Origin: Arthrobacter mobilis | GTDB taxonomy: Bacteria > Actinomycetota > Actinomycetes > Actinomycetales > Micrococcaceae | Length of the DNA: 64,000 nt | Direction of reading: 5' to 3' | Assembly (NCBI RefSeq): GCF_012395835.1 | Contig: NZ_JAAZSQ010000001.1 | Coordinates: 124,001-188,000 of the forward strand | Shown here: positions 1-7,951 of the stretch, piece by piece | Layout: each line of letters starts with the position of its first letter | Position numbering within the stretch: the first letter of the stretch is position 1 | Translations under genes and position numbers: made by a program | The notes under the pieces: generated by a model | The model's database searches: none | What the model saw: the letters and a program-made list of their open reading frames with translations, nothing else | Told to the model about the DNA's origin: nothing

Positions 1-240
1 GATTCTGGCCATGCTGTGCTCCTGTCCTTGGGGCTGCCTGCGAGTCTAGTAGCGCCGCCCCGGCGGGCCAATGCCTCGGGCCGATGCGCCGGGCCAAGGC
101 CCCGGTGATCGGATCGTGGAGGCGCGGGCCTGAGCCGGCAGCGGGTTGGGGAATGGTTTAACCTGCGGCGTTGTTATATCCCTCGACCCCGGACTCCCAG
201 CCAGCGTCCGGTCCTTCCAGACCCGCACCCGAGGATCCCG

Positions 241-3015
241 ATGTCCATATTCCGGAGCACCGCCGCCACAGCGGCTGCCGCCTGCCTGTCCCTGCTGTTC
301 GGCCCGGTCATCCAGCTTCCGGCAGCTGCCGCAGCCGCTGCCGCCGAGCTGCCCGAACCGGCCGCCCACGAGGTCCGCGAAGCCCCCGAAGGTTCAGTCA
401 CGGACCGGTTCATCGTCAAGTTCAGCGATGCGTCCCGGCGCAGCCCGGCCGAGCGGGACCGCGCCTACGACCGGGCCGCCGGCGCCGTCGGCACCGCGGC
501 GGAGGAGAAGCGCACCACCGCCGACGGGGCGAAGGTGATCGAAACCGGCCGGGAGCTCAGCGCCGCCGATGCCGGCAAGCTCGCCGGCGCCCTCGAAGCC
601 CGCGCCGACGTCGAGTACGCCGAGCCGGACATCCTGTTCCGGCCGGTCATGACCCCCAATGACACCCACTACGGACTGCAGTGGGACCTGTCCGGGGACC
701 AGGCCGGGATGCGGATGCCCGCGGCCTGGGACCTGGCCACCGGTGCCGGCACGGTCGTGGCCGTCGTCGACACCGGCATCACCGCCCACAGCGACCTCGA
801 TGTCAATGTCCTGCCCGGCTACGACATGATCTCCGATGCCGGCGTCTCCCGGGACGGCAACGGCCGGGATCCCTCGGCCCGGGACGAAGGCGACTGGTGC
901 GAGGCCGAGGCCTCCTCCTGGCACGGCACCCACGTCGCCGGGACCATCGCCGCCGTCGCCAACAACGGCAAGGGCGTCACCGGCGTCGCCTACGACGCCA
1001 GGATCCTGCCGGTCCGCGCCCTGGGAGCGTGCGGCGGCTACCTGTCCGACATCTCCGACTCGGTGATCTGGGCGGCCGGGGGCAGCGTGCCGGGTGCGCC
1101 GGCCAACCCGAACCCGGCCGACGTGATCAACCTGAGCCTGGGGGCCCAGGCTGCCTGCACCACCGGCATGCAGAGCGCCATCGACTTTGCCACCGGCACC
1201 GGTGCCTCCGTGGTGGTCGCTGCCGGCAACGAGAACCAGCCGGCGGCGAACGTCGCACCCGCCAACTGCGCCAACGTCATCACCGTGGCCTCCTCGGGCC
1301 CCGACGGAAGCCGCGCCCCCTACTCGAACTACGGTTCGTCCGTGGACGTGACCGCCCCCGGCGGGGACATGACCGACTCCTGGAAGGGCGGCATCGCCTC
1401 CACCATGAACGACGGCACCACCACGCCGTCGGGCGAAAGCTATGCCTACTCCGAGGGCACCTCCATGGCCGCCCCGCATGTCGCCGGGCTGGCCGCGCTG
1501 ATGCTCTCCGCCGGCCCGGGCCTGGCCCCGGCGGATCTCGAAGCGCAGCTGAAGGCCACCGCCCGGCCCATCACCTCCTGCAGCGCCGGCTGCGGGGCCG
1601 GACTGGTGGACGCCGCCGCGGCCGTCGGCGCCGCTGGCCCCGTGTCCGAACCGGCTCCCTCGCCGGCAGCGGAACCGGCCGAACCCACCCTGTCCGCCGG
1701 CAGCCCGGCCATCACCGGCACCGCGGCCGTCGGTGCCACGCTGACCGCCGACCCCGGCACCTGGACCCCGGGCACCACCTTGGCCTACCAGTGGAACCGG
1801 AACGGGACCGCCATCCCGGGCGCGGCGGCGAAGAGCTACACCCCGGTCCCGGACGATGCCGGCGCCACCCTCACCGTCACCGTGACCGGAAGCCAGGACG
1901 GCTACGCCCCGGCGTCCGCCACCTCCGCGGCCACCGTGCCCGTGGCCGCAGGCACCCTGCAGACCTCCGCTCCGACCATCTCAGGCACGGTGAAGGTGGG
2001 GTACACCCTGACCGCGGCCCCTGGCACGTGGACCGCGGGCACCACCTTGGCCTACCAGTGGTACCGCTCCGGCTCCGCAGTGCTGGGGGCCACCGGCCCG
2101 AAGTACGCGCTCACGGCCGCCGACGCCGGCAAGACCATCACGGTGCGGGTCACCGGCACCAAGGCCGGCTACACCGCCGCATCCCGGGTCTCGGCAGGCA
2201 CCCCGGCGGTCGCCCCCGGCACCCTGCAGACCTCCGCTCCGACCATCTCCGGTACGGTGAAGGTGGGGTACACCCTCACCGCGGCCCCGGGCACCTGGAC
2301 CTCGGGCACCAGCCTGAAGTACCAGTGGTACCGCTCGGGGACGGCCATCACCGGCGCCACGGCGAAGTCCTACCAGCTCACCGGTACGGACGCCGGCAAG
2401 CTCATCAAGGTCCGGGTCACCGGGTCCCTGGCCGGCTACACCACGGCATTCCGCGACTCCGCGAACACCCCGGCGGTCGCCCCCGGCACGCTGCAGTCCT
2501 CCGTTCCGACCATCTCCGGCACGGCCCAGGTCGGCCAGACCCTGACCGCCTCCAAGGGCACCTGGTCCTGGGGCACCTCCTTCGCCTACCAGTGGCTGCG
2601 CAACGGGACCCCGGTCGCCGGGGCCACCGCCAGCACCTACAAGCCGTCCGCGGCCGACGTCGGGGCCAGGCTGGCGGTCCGGGTCACCGGCACCAGGACC
2701 GGCTACACCCCGGTGGCCAGGACCTCCGCCGCCACCGCGGCGGTGGTGAAGGGAACCCTGCAGTCCACCGCGCCCACCATCTCCGGCACGGTGAAGGTCG
2801 GCAGCACCCTGACCGCCCTGACCGGCACCTGGACCTGGGGGACCAGCTTCACGTACCAGTGGTACCGCTCGGGCACGCCCGTCACGGGCGCCACCGGCAA
2901 GACCTACACGGTGGTCTCCGCCGACCGCGGCCACCGGCTCAAGGTGCGCGTGACCGGGACGAAGGCCGGCTACACCACCGTCCAGCGCTACTCCCCGGAG
3001 ACCAGCCGGCTCTGA
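241..3015 (+). CDS. Secreted S8 (subtilisin-like) serine protease with five C-terminal repeats
   Basis: Extracellular endopeptidase of the subtilase (S8) family, 924 residues. The N-terminus is a signal peptide (basic start, hydrophobic core, Ala-rich region to about residue 35). An inhibitor-I9-like propeptide follows at about 50-130. The catalytic triad is visible as D177 (VVDTGI), H228 (HGTHVAG) and S408 (GTSMAAPHVAG), with the oxyanion Asn at N330 (AAGN). From about residue 484 to the end come five tandem 89-residue repeats with the pattern GTW...YQW.R.G, probably a beta-sandwich stalk or substrate-binding region. There is no LPXTG sorting signal, so the protein is probably released. The ATG lies 3' of a GAGGATCCCG stretch, a weak ribosome site. 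The 240 bases upstream hold no gene I can support. Family assignment is firm; the substrate is unknown. Confidence 0.95.
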   Translation: MSIFRSTAATAAAACLSLLFGPVIQLPAAAAAAAAELPEPAAHEVREAPEGSVTDRFIVKFSDASRRSPAERDRAYDRAAGAVGTAAEEKRTTADGAKVIETGRELSAADAGKLAGALEARADVEYAEPDILFRPVMTPNDTHYGLQWDLSGDQAGMRMPAAWDLATGAGTVVAVVDTGITAHSDLDVNVLPGYDMISDAGVSRDGNGRDPSARDEGDWCEAEASSWHGTHVAGTIAAVANNGKGVTGVAYDARILPVRALGACGGYLSDISDSVIWAAGGSVPGAPANPNPADVINLSLGAQAACTTGMQSAIDFATGTGASVVVAAGNENQPAANVAPANCANVITVASSGPDGSRAPYSNYGSSVDVTAPGGDMTDSWKGGIASTMNDGTTTPSGESYAYSEGTSMAAPHVAGLAALMLSAGPGLAPADLEAQLKATARPITSCSAGCGAGLVDAAAAVGAAGPVSEPAPSPAAEPAEPTLSAGSPAITGTAAVGATLTADPGTWTPGTTLAYQWNRNGTAIPGAAAKSYTPVPDDAGATLTVTVTGSQDGYAPASATSAATVPVAAGTLQTSAPTISGTVKVGYTLTAAPGTWTAGTTLAYQWYRSGSAVLGATGPKYALTAADAGKTITVRVTGTKAGYTAASRVSAGTPAVAPGTLQTSAPTISGTVKVGYTLTAAPGTWTSGTSLKYQWYRSGTAITGATAKSYQLTGTDAGKLIKVRVTGSLAGYTTAFRDSANTPAVAPGTLQSSVPTISGTAQVGQTLTASKGTWSWGTSFAYQWLRNGTPVAGATASTYKPSAADVGARLAVRVTGTRTGYTPVARTSAATAAVVKGTLQSTAPTISGTVKVGSTLTALTGTWTWGTSFTYQWYRSGTPVTGATGKTYTVVSADRGHRLKVRVTGTKAGYTTVQRYSPETSRL
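1690..3015 (+). repeat. Five in-register 267-bp repeats inside the protease gene
   Basis: The anchor CTGCAG (or CTG at copies 1 and 5) starts at about 1690, 1957, 2224, 2491 and 2758, an exact 267-bp (89-codon) period with no indels. Copies 2 and 3 are almost identical at the DNA level over their first 60 bases, which suggests recent duplication or gene conversion. The repeats are translated and encode the C-terminal domains of the protease. Confidence 0.9.
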
Positions 3016-3138
3016 GCCAGCGGTTTTGCCGGATGATCACCCGGATGAAACGTGCGGGCAACCTGTGCGGGCCATGATGGAGATGGTCAATGACGACTCC
3101 AGCTAGATCGCTTCCAGGATCGATGGATGGAGGACTCC

Positions 3139-3369
3139 ATGAACACCTCACACTTGGGCGCACCCGTCAGGGACATCTCGCTCATCAGCCGCGGCGACCA
3201 CATCGAAGCCCGGCGCGGCACCACGTGCTACCGGGGCCGGGTCAAGGACACCGCACCCGGAGTGGGGCTCGTCTGGATCCGCGAACACGGCCGGGGAATC
3301 CGCCGGGCCTTGCCGGCCGACGAGTACAGCATCTACCGGCTGCCTGCGCTCGGCGGGGATCCGGAGTGA
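3139..3369 (+). CDS. Small hypothetical protein (76 aa)
   Basis: I do not recognise this family. The ATG at 3139 is chosen over the in-frame ATG at 3127 because a perfect GGAGG (3129-3133) sits 5 bases upstream and overlaps the earlier ATG. The product is basic and soluble, with no membrane segment. Its middle (RGDHIEARRGTTCYRGRV, then a VWIRE stretch) resembles a small SH3-like beta barrel, but that is only an impression. It stands alone between the protease and the LOG-like gene on the same strand. Confidence 0.7.
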   Translation: MNTSHLGAPVRDISLISRGDHIEARRGTTCYRGRVKDTAPGVGLVWIREHGRGIRRALPADEYSIYRLPALGGDPE

Positions 3370-3469
3370 GCCTGCCCTCGGCCGGGCCGGCCTCCCCGGT
3401 CTAGACTGCCCGGGACGGGGACGACGGCGGCACCCGGGCTCCGTGCCCGGGTGCCAGTGAGGGGCGGGC

Positions 3470-3919
3470 ATGTATGCAGGCGTGGTGGGGCCCGGCGAGG
3501 AGGCGGCCGACGGCGAGTGCGCCGCCGCCTACGAGGTGGGCCGGCTGCTCGCCCAGGCCGGCGCCGTCGTCGTCACCGGCGGCCTGGACGGCGTCATGGC
3601 AGCGGCCAGCCGGGGCGCGTTCGAGCACGGCGGGGTGACCGTCGGGATCCTGCCCGGCGCCGACCGGGCGGCGGCGAATCCGTACCTGACGGTCTCGCTG
3701 CCGACCGGAATGGGGCAGCTGCGCAATGCCCTGCTGGTGCGCTCGTGCGACGCGCTGGTTGCCGTGGGCGGCAGCTGGGGCACGGCGAGCGAGATCGCGC
3801 TGGCCTGCCGCACCGGCGTGCCGGTCTACACGATCGGCGGCTGGCGGTTCGACGCCGCCGGCCCGGTGCCGGTGGCCTCGGCGGAGGAGGCGGTCCGCAG
3901 GCTGCTGGCCGGGAGGTAG
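3470..3919 (+). CDS. LOG/TIGR00725-like nucleotide-binding Rossmann protein
   Basis: A 149-residue protein of the SLOG/LOG-like superfamily (TIGR00725 type). Family members bind nucleotides; related LOG proteins cleave the ribosyl bond of cytokinin nucleotides, but this subgroup has no settled substrate. Visible motifs are VVTGGLDGVM (34-43), the basic LRNALLVRS stretch (84-92) and GGSWGTASE (100-108), which replaces the classical PGGxGTxxE. A TAGACT -10-like element lies at 3402-3407. The start is the ATG after AGGGGCGGGC; a GTG slightly upstream is also possible. It ends 7 bases before the convergent DUF6328 gene. Confidence 0.85.
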   Translation: MYAGVVGPGEEAADGECAAAYEVGRLLAQAGAVVVTGGLDGVMAAASRGAFEHGGVTVGILPGADRAAANPYLTVSLPTGMGQLRNALLVRSCDALVAVGGSWGTASEIALACRTGVPVYTIGGWRFDAAGPVPVASAEEAVRRLLAGR

Positions 3920-3926
3920 CCGCCGG

Positions 3927-4442
3927 TCAGGTCCTGGGGTTCGGGTTCCGGGTGACGGCGCTGTGCTTGAGGACCCGGGGCAGGATCCAGAGCAGGCCGA
4001 CCATGACCACCAGGACCGCGCCGCCGATGATCAGGGCCAGCCGGTCACCGGCGACGACGTCCACGATGAAGGCCACGCAGCCGGTGGCCATCACGCCGAT
4101 GCCCAGGACGGCTGCCTTCACGATGCGGTGTCCCTGGGCCACGGTGGCATCCTTGACGTGCAGGCCGAAGAGCTTGCGGTGGATGGCGACCGGCGCCAGG
4201 ATCAGTCCGGTCATCAGGGCGGAGAACACCAGCAGCGCGATGTACAGGCCGACCTGGTAGTCCTCCAGGTCGTCGAAGCGGTTCTGGAAGGGCAGGGTCA
4301 TCAGGAACGCGGTGATGATCTGGGCGCCGGTCTGCATGACGCGCAGTTCCTGCAGCAGATCGTTCCAGTTGCGGTCGAGCTTTTCCTCGAAGGACTCCCG
4401 CCGGCCGTGCGATTCCTCATAGACCTGGTCTTCGGTGGACAT
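3927..4442 (-). CDS. DUF6328 family membrane protein
   Basis: A 171-residue integral membrane protein matching the DUF6328 pattern: a charged N-terminal segment with ELRVMQTGAQIITAFLMTLPF, then helices around 41-57, 65-90, 107-130 and 133-156. The conserved MQTG...QILTAFL-type segment is characteristic of the family. The function is unknown. The gene is convergent with the LOG-like gene and divergent from marR, so it is probably monocistronic. Confidence 0.8.
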   Translation of the reverse strand: MSTEDQVYEESHGRRESFEEKLDRNWNDLLQELRVMQTGAQIITAFLMTLPFQNRFDDLEDYQVGLYIALLVFSALMTGLILAPVAIHRKLFGLHVKDATVAQGHRIVKAAVLGIGVMATGCVAFIVDVVAGDRLALIIGGAVLVVMVGLLWILPRVLKHSAVTRNPNPRT

Positions 4443-4520
4443 CTTGCCAATCTACCCGATGGCCGGGGAACGAAGTGTCGAAGTTGGGACAGGGCGCGGC
4501 CGGTTGGACCGCCGCCCGGT

Positions 4521-4558
4521 ATTTCGTTAGCATTGCTAATGAGCTTTGCTAACGAAAT
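4521..4558. promoter_or_regulatory. Probable MarR operator overlapping the marR-MFS promoter
   Basis: Perfect 11-base inverted arms ATTTCGTTAGC (4521-4531) and GCTAACGAAAT (4548-4558) flank a 16-base spacer. Nested inside is a second palindrome, TTAGCATTGCTAA (4527-4539). The half-site TTGCTAA occurs twice in one orientation. The site ends 11 bases before the marR start codon, so bound repressor would block promoter and ribosome-site region; autoregulation is inferred. Confidence 0.75.
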
Positions 4559-4569
4559 CCGGAGGCCCG

Positions 4570-5025
4570 ATGAACGTCCAGTCCAAACCTGCCGGCCCGG
4601 AGCAGGCGCTCAGCCCTGATGCGTTGGCGGTGGAACTGCGGATTGCCGTGATGCGCACCTCGCGCCGGCTGCGCACCGAGGCCAGCGGCGACATCATTCC
4701 CGCCGGGCAGTACACGGTGCTGGCCCACCTCACCGGCGGTCCGCGCACGCTGCGCGAACTGGCCGACCGGGAGCAGGTGCAGGCCCCGTCGATGACCCGG
4801 ATTGTCAACGGCCTGGCGGAGCAGGGCCTGGTCGCCCGCCAGACGCACCCCGAGGACGGGCGGCAGGTGCTGGTCCGCATCACCGAAGCCGGCGAGGCGG
4901 TCCTGGCGGAGGCCCGCAGCCACCGCACCGCCTGGCTGGCGCAGCGCCTGGCGGAGCTGGGGGAGGACGACCGCCGGATCCTGGGCCGGGCGGCGCACCT
5001 GATGCAGGAGATGAGCGCCCGATGA
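4570..5025 (+). CDS. MarR family transcriptional regulator
   Basis: A 151-residue winged-helix regulator. The DNA-binding core (LRELADREQVQAPSMTRIV) lies at about 60-82, followed by the DGRQ wing at about 98 and a C-terminal dimerisation helix. The ATG at 4570 is preferred because GGAGG (4561-4565) precedes it; an upstream in-frame ATG at 4546 lies inside the operator. The stop overlaps the next start by 4 bases (ATGA), so it is co-translated with the MFS exporter. By analogy with MarR-MFS pairs it probably represses itself and the exporter until a small aromatic or drug-like ligand binds. The ligand cannot be read from the sequence. Confidence 0.93.
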   Translation: MNVQSKPAGPEQALSPDALAVELRIAVMRTSRRLRTEASGDIIPAGQYTVLAHLTGGPRTLRELADREQVQAPSMTRIVNGLAEQGLVARQTHPEDGRQVLVRITEAGEAVLAEARSHRTAWLAQRLAELGEDDRRILGRAAHLMQEMSAR

Positions 5026-6317
5026 GCAGCATGTTCCGGGCCCTGGCCGTGCCCAACTACCGGCTCTGGTTCGCCGGGGCGCTGGTGTCCAACGTGGGCA
5101 CCTGGATGCAGCGGGTGGCGCAGGACTGGCTGGTGCTGACCAGCCTGACCGAGCACTCCGGCACGGCCGTGGGCATCACCACCGGGCTGCAGTTCCTGCC
5201 GATCCTCTTCCTGGGCCCCTACGCCGGCCTGATCGCGGACCGGCACCGCAAACGGCGGCTGCTGCTGCTCACCCAGACGGCCATGGGCCTGTGCGCGCTG
5301 GTGCTGGGGCTGCTGGTGGTCACCGGCACGGTGCAGCTGTGGCACGTCTACGCCATCGCGCTGGCCCTGGGCATAGGCAGCGCCTTTGACGCGCCGGCCC
5401 GGCAGGCGTTTGTCTCCGAGGTGGTCGGCCAGGACGACGTGCCCAACGCCGTCGCCCTGAACAGCGCCTCCTTCAACACCGCCCGGCTGGCGGGTCCGGG
5501 CCTGGCCGGCCTGCTGATCGCCTGGCTGGGCACCGGCCTGGCCTTCCTGGTGAACTCGGCCAGCTTCGCCGCCGTCATCCTGGCCCTGTGGCGGATGCGC
5601 AGCACCGAACTGTCCCCGGCCGTGCGCGCCGGACGGGGCAAGCACCAGATCCGGGAGGGGCTCCGGTACGTGCGCGGCCGCCCGGACCTGGTGCTGATCC
5701 TGGTCCTGGTGGGGGTAATGGGCACCTTCGGGATGAACTCCCAGATCACCAATGCCATGATGGCCACCTCCGTGTTCGGCAAGGGGGCCGAGGAGTACGG
5801 GCTGCTGGGCTCGGTCATGGCGGTGGGCACGCTGGCGGCGGCCCTGCTGGCCGCCCGGCGCCAGGGCTCGCGAATGCCGTACCTGGTCGGCGGGTCCATC
5901 GCGTTCGGGATATCCGCGGTTGCCGCCAGCCTGATGCCCGGGTTCTGGCTGTACATGCTGATGCTGGTGCCGGTGGGCCTGGCCTCGCTGACCATGCTCA
6001 ACAGCGCCAATACCAGCATCCAGCTGTCCGTGGAGCCGCAGTTCCGCGGGCGGGTGCTGGCGCTCTACATGGTGGTAATGCAGGGCGGTACGCCGCTCGG
6101 CGCGCCGCTGATCGGCTGGATCGGGACCGAGTTCGGGGCCCGCTGGGCGGTGGCCATCGGCGGGACCGTACCGCTGCTGGCCGGAGTGTGTGCCCTGCTC
6201 CTGCTCAGCCGGCGCAGCGGGGTCAGCCTCCGGGCCCGGGCGCGCCGCCTGCCGCTGCGGCGTCCGGCCGGCCGGGGCGCGGACCGGTCCGGCCGCGGGG
6301 CGGGCACGCCACGGTAG
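5022..6317 (+). CDS. MFS transporter, probable drug efflux
   Basis: A 431-residue, 12-helix major facilitator of the MFS_3/EntS-like group. The N-terminal VSNVGTWMQRVAQDWLVL and the loop DRHRKRR after helix 2 are typical of this subgroup, as is FDAPARQAFV after helix 4. The C-terminal 30 residues are Arg-rich and cytoplasmic. It overlaps marR by 4 bases and is expected to export the MarR ligand. The specificity is unknown. Confidence 0.92.
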   Translation: MSSMFRALAVPNYRLWFAGALVSNVGTWMQRVAQDWLVLTSLTEHSGTAVGITTGLQFLPILFLGPYAGLIADRHRKRRLLLLTQTAMGLCALVLGLLVVTGTVQLWHVYAIALALGIGSAFDAPARQAFVSEVVGQDDVPNAVALNSASFNTARLAGPGLAGLLIAWLGTGLAFLVNSASFAAVILALWRMRSTELSPAVRAGRGKHQIREGLRYVRGRPDLVLILVLVGVMGTFGMNSQITNAMMATSVFGKGAEEYGLLGSVMAVGTLAAALLAARRQGSRMPYLVGGSIAFGISAVAASLMPGFWLYMLMLVPVGLASLTMLNSANTSIQLSVEPQFRGRVLALYMVVMQGGTPLGAPLIGWIGTEFGARWAVAIGGTVPLLAGVCALLLLSRRSGVSLRARARRLPLRRPAGRGADRSGRGAGTPR

Positions 6318-6346
6318 GATGTCCGGGACACTCCAAGGAGGAGACC

Positions 6347-6943
6347 GTGCCCCGTTTTTCCGATGATCCTGCCGCAGGCGGCGCGCTGGTGCTGGTGCGC
6401 CACGGCCAGACGGACTGGAACGCCGCCGGCCGGCTGCAGGGCCGGACGGATATCCCGCTCAACGACGTCGGCCGCGGCCAGGCCCGGGCCGCCGGCCGCG
6501 CGCTGGCCGGCGGCGGCTGGGACCTGCTGGTCTCCTCCCCGCTGGGCCGCGCCGCCGAGACCGCCCGGATCATCGGCGAATGCACGGGCCTGGAACTGGA
6601 GCGGCACGAGCCGGGGCTGCTGGAGCGCGACTACGGCACGGCCGAGGGCGAATACCTGAACGGCCTGGCCGAGGCGGAACTGGCGAGGATCTTCGGGGTG
6701 GCCGAAGCCGAACACGCCGTGGCCGCCCGCGGCACCGCGGCCCTGCGCCGGCTGGTGGGGGAGCATCCCGGCCGGCGAATCATCGCCGTCGCGCACGGGA
6801 CCCTGATCCGGCTGACGGTTTCGGCCCTGCGCGGGACGGCGCACCCGCGGGTGCTGAACGGCCAGGCCGTGGCGGTGGACCTGGACCTGCTGCAGGAGGG
6901 CGGCCGGGAACCGGCCGCGGCCGTGCCCGTCACGGCGTCGTAA
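6347..6943 (+). CDS. Histidine phosphatase family protein
   Basis: A 198-residue branch-1 histidine phosphatase (phosphoglycerate-mutase-like fold). The RHG signature gives the phospho-accepting H19 (VRHGQTDWN), SSPLGRAAETA carries the second phosphate-binding Arg, LLERDYG the acid, and AVAHG the second His. The GTG start at 6347 follows AAGGAGG (6335-6341). A TAGGAT -10-like box at 6315-6320 overlaps the end of the MFS gene, giving a plausible independent promoter. The substrate is not predictable; the small size fits phosphatases acting on sugar phosphates or cofactor intermediates. Confidence 0.9.
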   Translation: MPRFSDDPAAGGALVLVRHGQTDWNAAGRLQGRTDIPLNDVGRGQARAAGRALAGGGWDLLVSSPLGRAAETARIIGECTGLELERHEPGLLERDYGTAEGEYLNGLAEAELARIFGVAEAEHAVAARGTAALRRLVGEHPGRRIIAVAHGTLIRLTVSALRGTAHPRVLNGQAVAVDLDLLQEGGREPAAAVPVTAS

Positions 6944-6997
6944 CAACCTTCTGCCGGGCAGGGACGGCGCTGCGCGGCTGACGGAGGACCGGGACGC

Positions 6998-7033
6998 ACG
7001 GCGGGAGGCCACCCTCAGGTGGCCTCCCGCCGT
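6998..7033. terminator. Bidirectional hairpin terminator
   Basis: Perfect 16-base arms ACGGCGGGAGGCCACC (6998-7013) and GGTGGCCTCCCGCCGT (7018-7033) around a CTCA loop. It lies between the convergent phosphatase and STAS genes. No clear T-tract follows, which is usual in GC-rich actinobacteria. Confidence 0.8.
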
Positions 7034-7058
7034 CGTGGTGCCCGGGTGGGCTTCAGGC

Positions 7059-7385
7059 TCAGCCGGCCAGGGCCGGCACGGCCGTGCGGCTGCCGGATGC
7101 TGCGCCGGCCACGACCCGCAGCCGGCAGCCGGCCTGGGCCGGGTCCGCGCTCGCGGGCAGGCGCTGGGCGCCGGCGCAGGCCTGCAGTTCGTCCAGGACC
7201 GCGGGTTCGACCTGCGCAGCACTCAGGTCGATGGTGATTTCCAGACCCGCGGCCAGGGAATTGGCCCGCTTGGCCAGGGAATAGAGGGCATGGACGTTCC
7301 GGCTGGTGACCGGGCCCCCGACGCTGATGCAGGCGGCGGATCCTTCCAGGTCCACCCGCACCAGGACCTTGAGTTTGCCGTTCAC
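7059..7385 (-). CDS. STAS-like domain protein (108 aa)
   Basis: A 108-residue protein beginning GTG at 7385, whose GTGA overlaps the stop of the acetyltransferase gene by 4 bases. The sequence (KVLVRVDLEGSAACISVGG, then LAAGLEITIDLSAAQ, then VLDELQAC) has the strand-helix-strand order of STAS/anti-sigma-antagonist folds, with a DLSA stretch where the phosphorylatable Ser region normally lies. I infer a regulatory or scaffolding role, because canonical SpoIIAA motifs are only partly kept. Coupling to the GNAT gene is strong evidence that the two products act together. Confidence 0.65.
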   Translation of the reverse strand: MNGKLKVLVRVDLEGSAACISVGGPVTSRNVHALYSLAKRANSLAAGLEITIDLSAAQVEPAVLDELQACAGAQRLPASADPAQAGCRLRVVAGAASGSRTAVPALAG

Positions 7386-7717
7386 CGCTTGCCTGCCTTC
7401 CGGGTCCGGGTGAGGCTCTTGCTGAAGCGTGCGCGCTCGGCCTCCGGCACCAGCCGCATGAACACCGGGTGGGAAAACACATGCTGGCGCGTCTCGGGGC
7501 AGAAGGGCAAAACCGACAGGCGCCGGCGGTGCGCTTCGACCAGGGCGTTGCGGACGAGCCCGTCCTTCAGCTTCCGGCTGCGGTAGTTGCGGTCCACGTC
7601 CATGTCCAGCAGCCACATCTGGCCGTCCTGGATCCGGTACTGCAGGGATCCGGCGACCATTCCGTCGACATAGGCATCGAACTGCGAGGCGTCGAAGTTG
7701 TTGCGGATTGCGTGCAT
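7382..7717 (-). CDS. GNAT-like N-acetyltransferase (111 aa)
   Basis: A small protein of the COG2388/YjdJ-like GNAT group, 111 residues. The core (VAGSLQYRIQDGQMWLLDMDV, NYRSRKLKDGLVRNALVEA, LSVLPFCPETRQHVFSHP) follows the usual strands beta2-beta4, acetyl-CoA-binding loop and C-terminal FxxxHP motif. The ATG at 7717 has GAGGAG 6 bases upstream. It is translationally coupled to the STAS-like gene. A 19-base perfect palindrome lies 128 bases upstream and probably controls the pair. The substrate is unknown. Confidence 0.8.
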   Translation of the reverse strand: MHAIRNNFDASQFDAYVDGMVAGSLQYRIQDGQMWLLDMDVDRNYRSRKLKDGLVRNALVEAHRRRLSVLPFCPETRQHVFSHPVFMRLVPEAERARFSKSLTRTRKAGKR

Positions 7718-7804
7718 GCATTTCTCCTCATCTGTCACGCCCGGGAGCGCGGCGCTGCCGTTCCGGCTGGGGGGCCGGGTGATCCTCTCCTGGTCCGGGC
7801 GATC

Positions 7805-7836
7805 TGCAGTCCCGGGCCTGCCGGCCCGGGACTGCA
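7805..7836. terminator. Strong hairpin between tetR and the GNAT gene
   Basis: Perfect 14-base arms TGCAGTCCCGGGCC (7805-7818) and GGCCCGGGACTGCA (7823-7836) with a 4-base TGCC loop. On the minus strand it lies downstream of the TetR gene and upstream of the GNAT start, so it could end tetR transcription or form a structured leader on the GNAT message. It lacks a T-tract. Confidence 0.6.
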
Positions 7837-7844
7837 ATCGGATC

Positions 7845-7872
7845 TTGCTTACGACGTAAGCAAAGCATGCTT
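7845..7872. promoter_or_regulatory. Palindromic operator upstream of the GNAT-STAS pair
   Basis: TTGCTTACGACGTAAGCAA (7845-7863) is a perfect 19-base palindrome. It abuts a second perfect palindrome, AAGCATGCTT (7863-7872). The half-site GCTTACG recurs at 8831-8837 in the promoter region of the adjacent TetR gene, which makes that TetR protein the most likely ligand. Confidence 0.6.
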
Positions 7873-7951
7873 AGTATTCAGGTGACAAATCATCATGACG
7901 TTTCGGCGGGTCGGGGCAGGGAAATTCCCGCGGCGCCGGCGGACGCAGGCT

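Noticed and set aside
1690-3015. CRISPR-like array
   Set aside because: The period is 267 bases, the copies are translated and diverge along their full length; there are no short repeats with unique spacers and no cas genes.
681-3077. A 798-codon frame within the protease gene in another phase
   Set aside because: Its Arg/His-rich repeats are the shifted reading of the protease repeats, not a separate protein.
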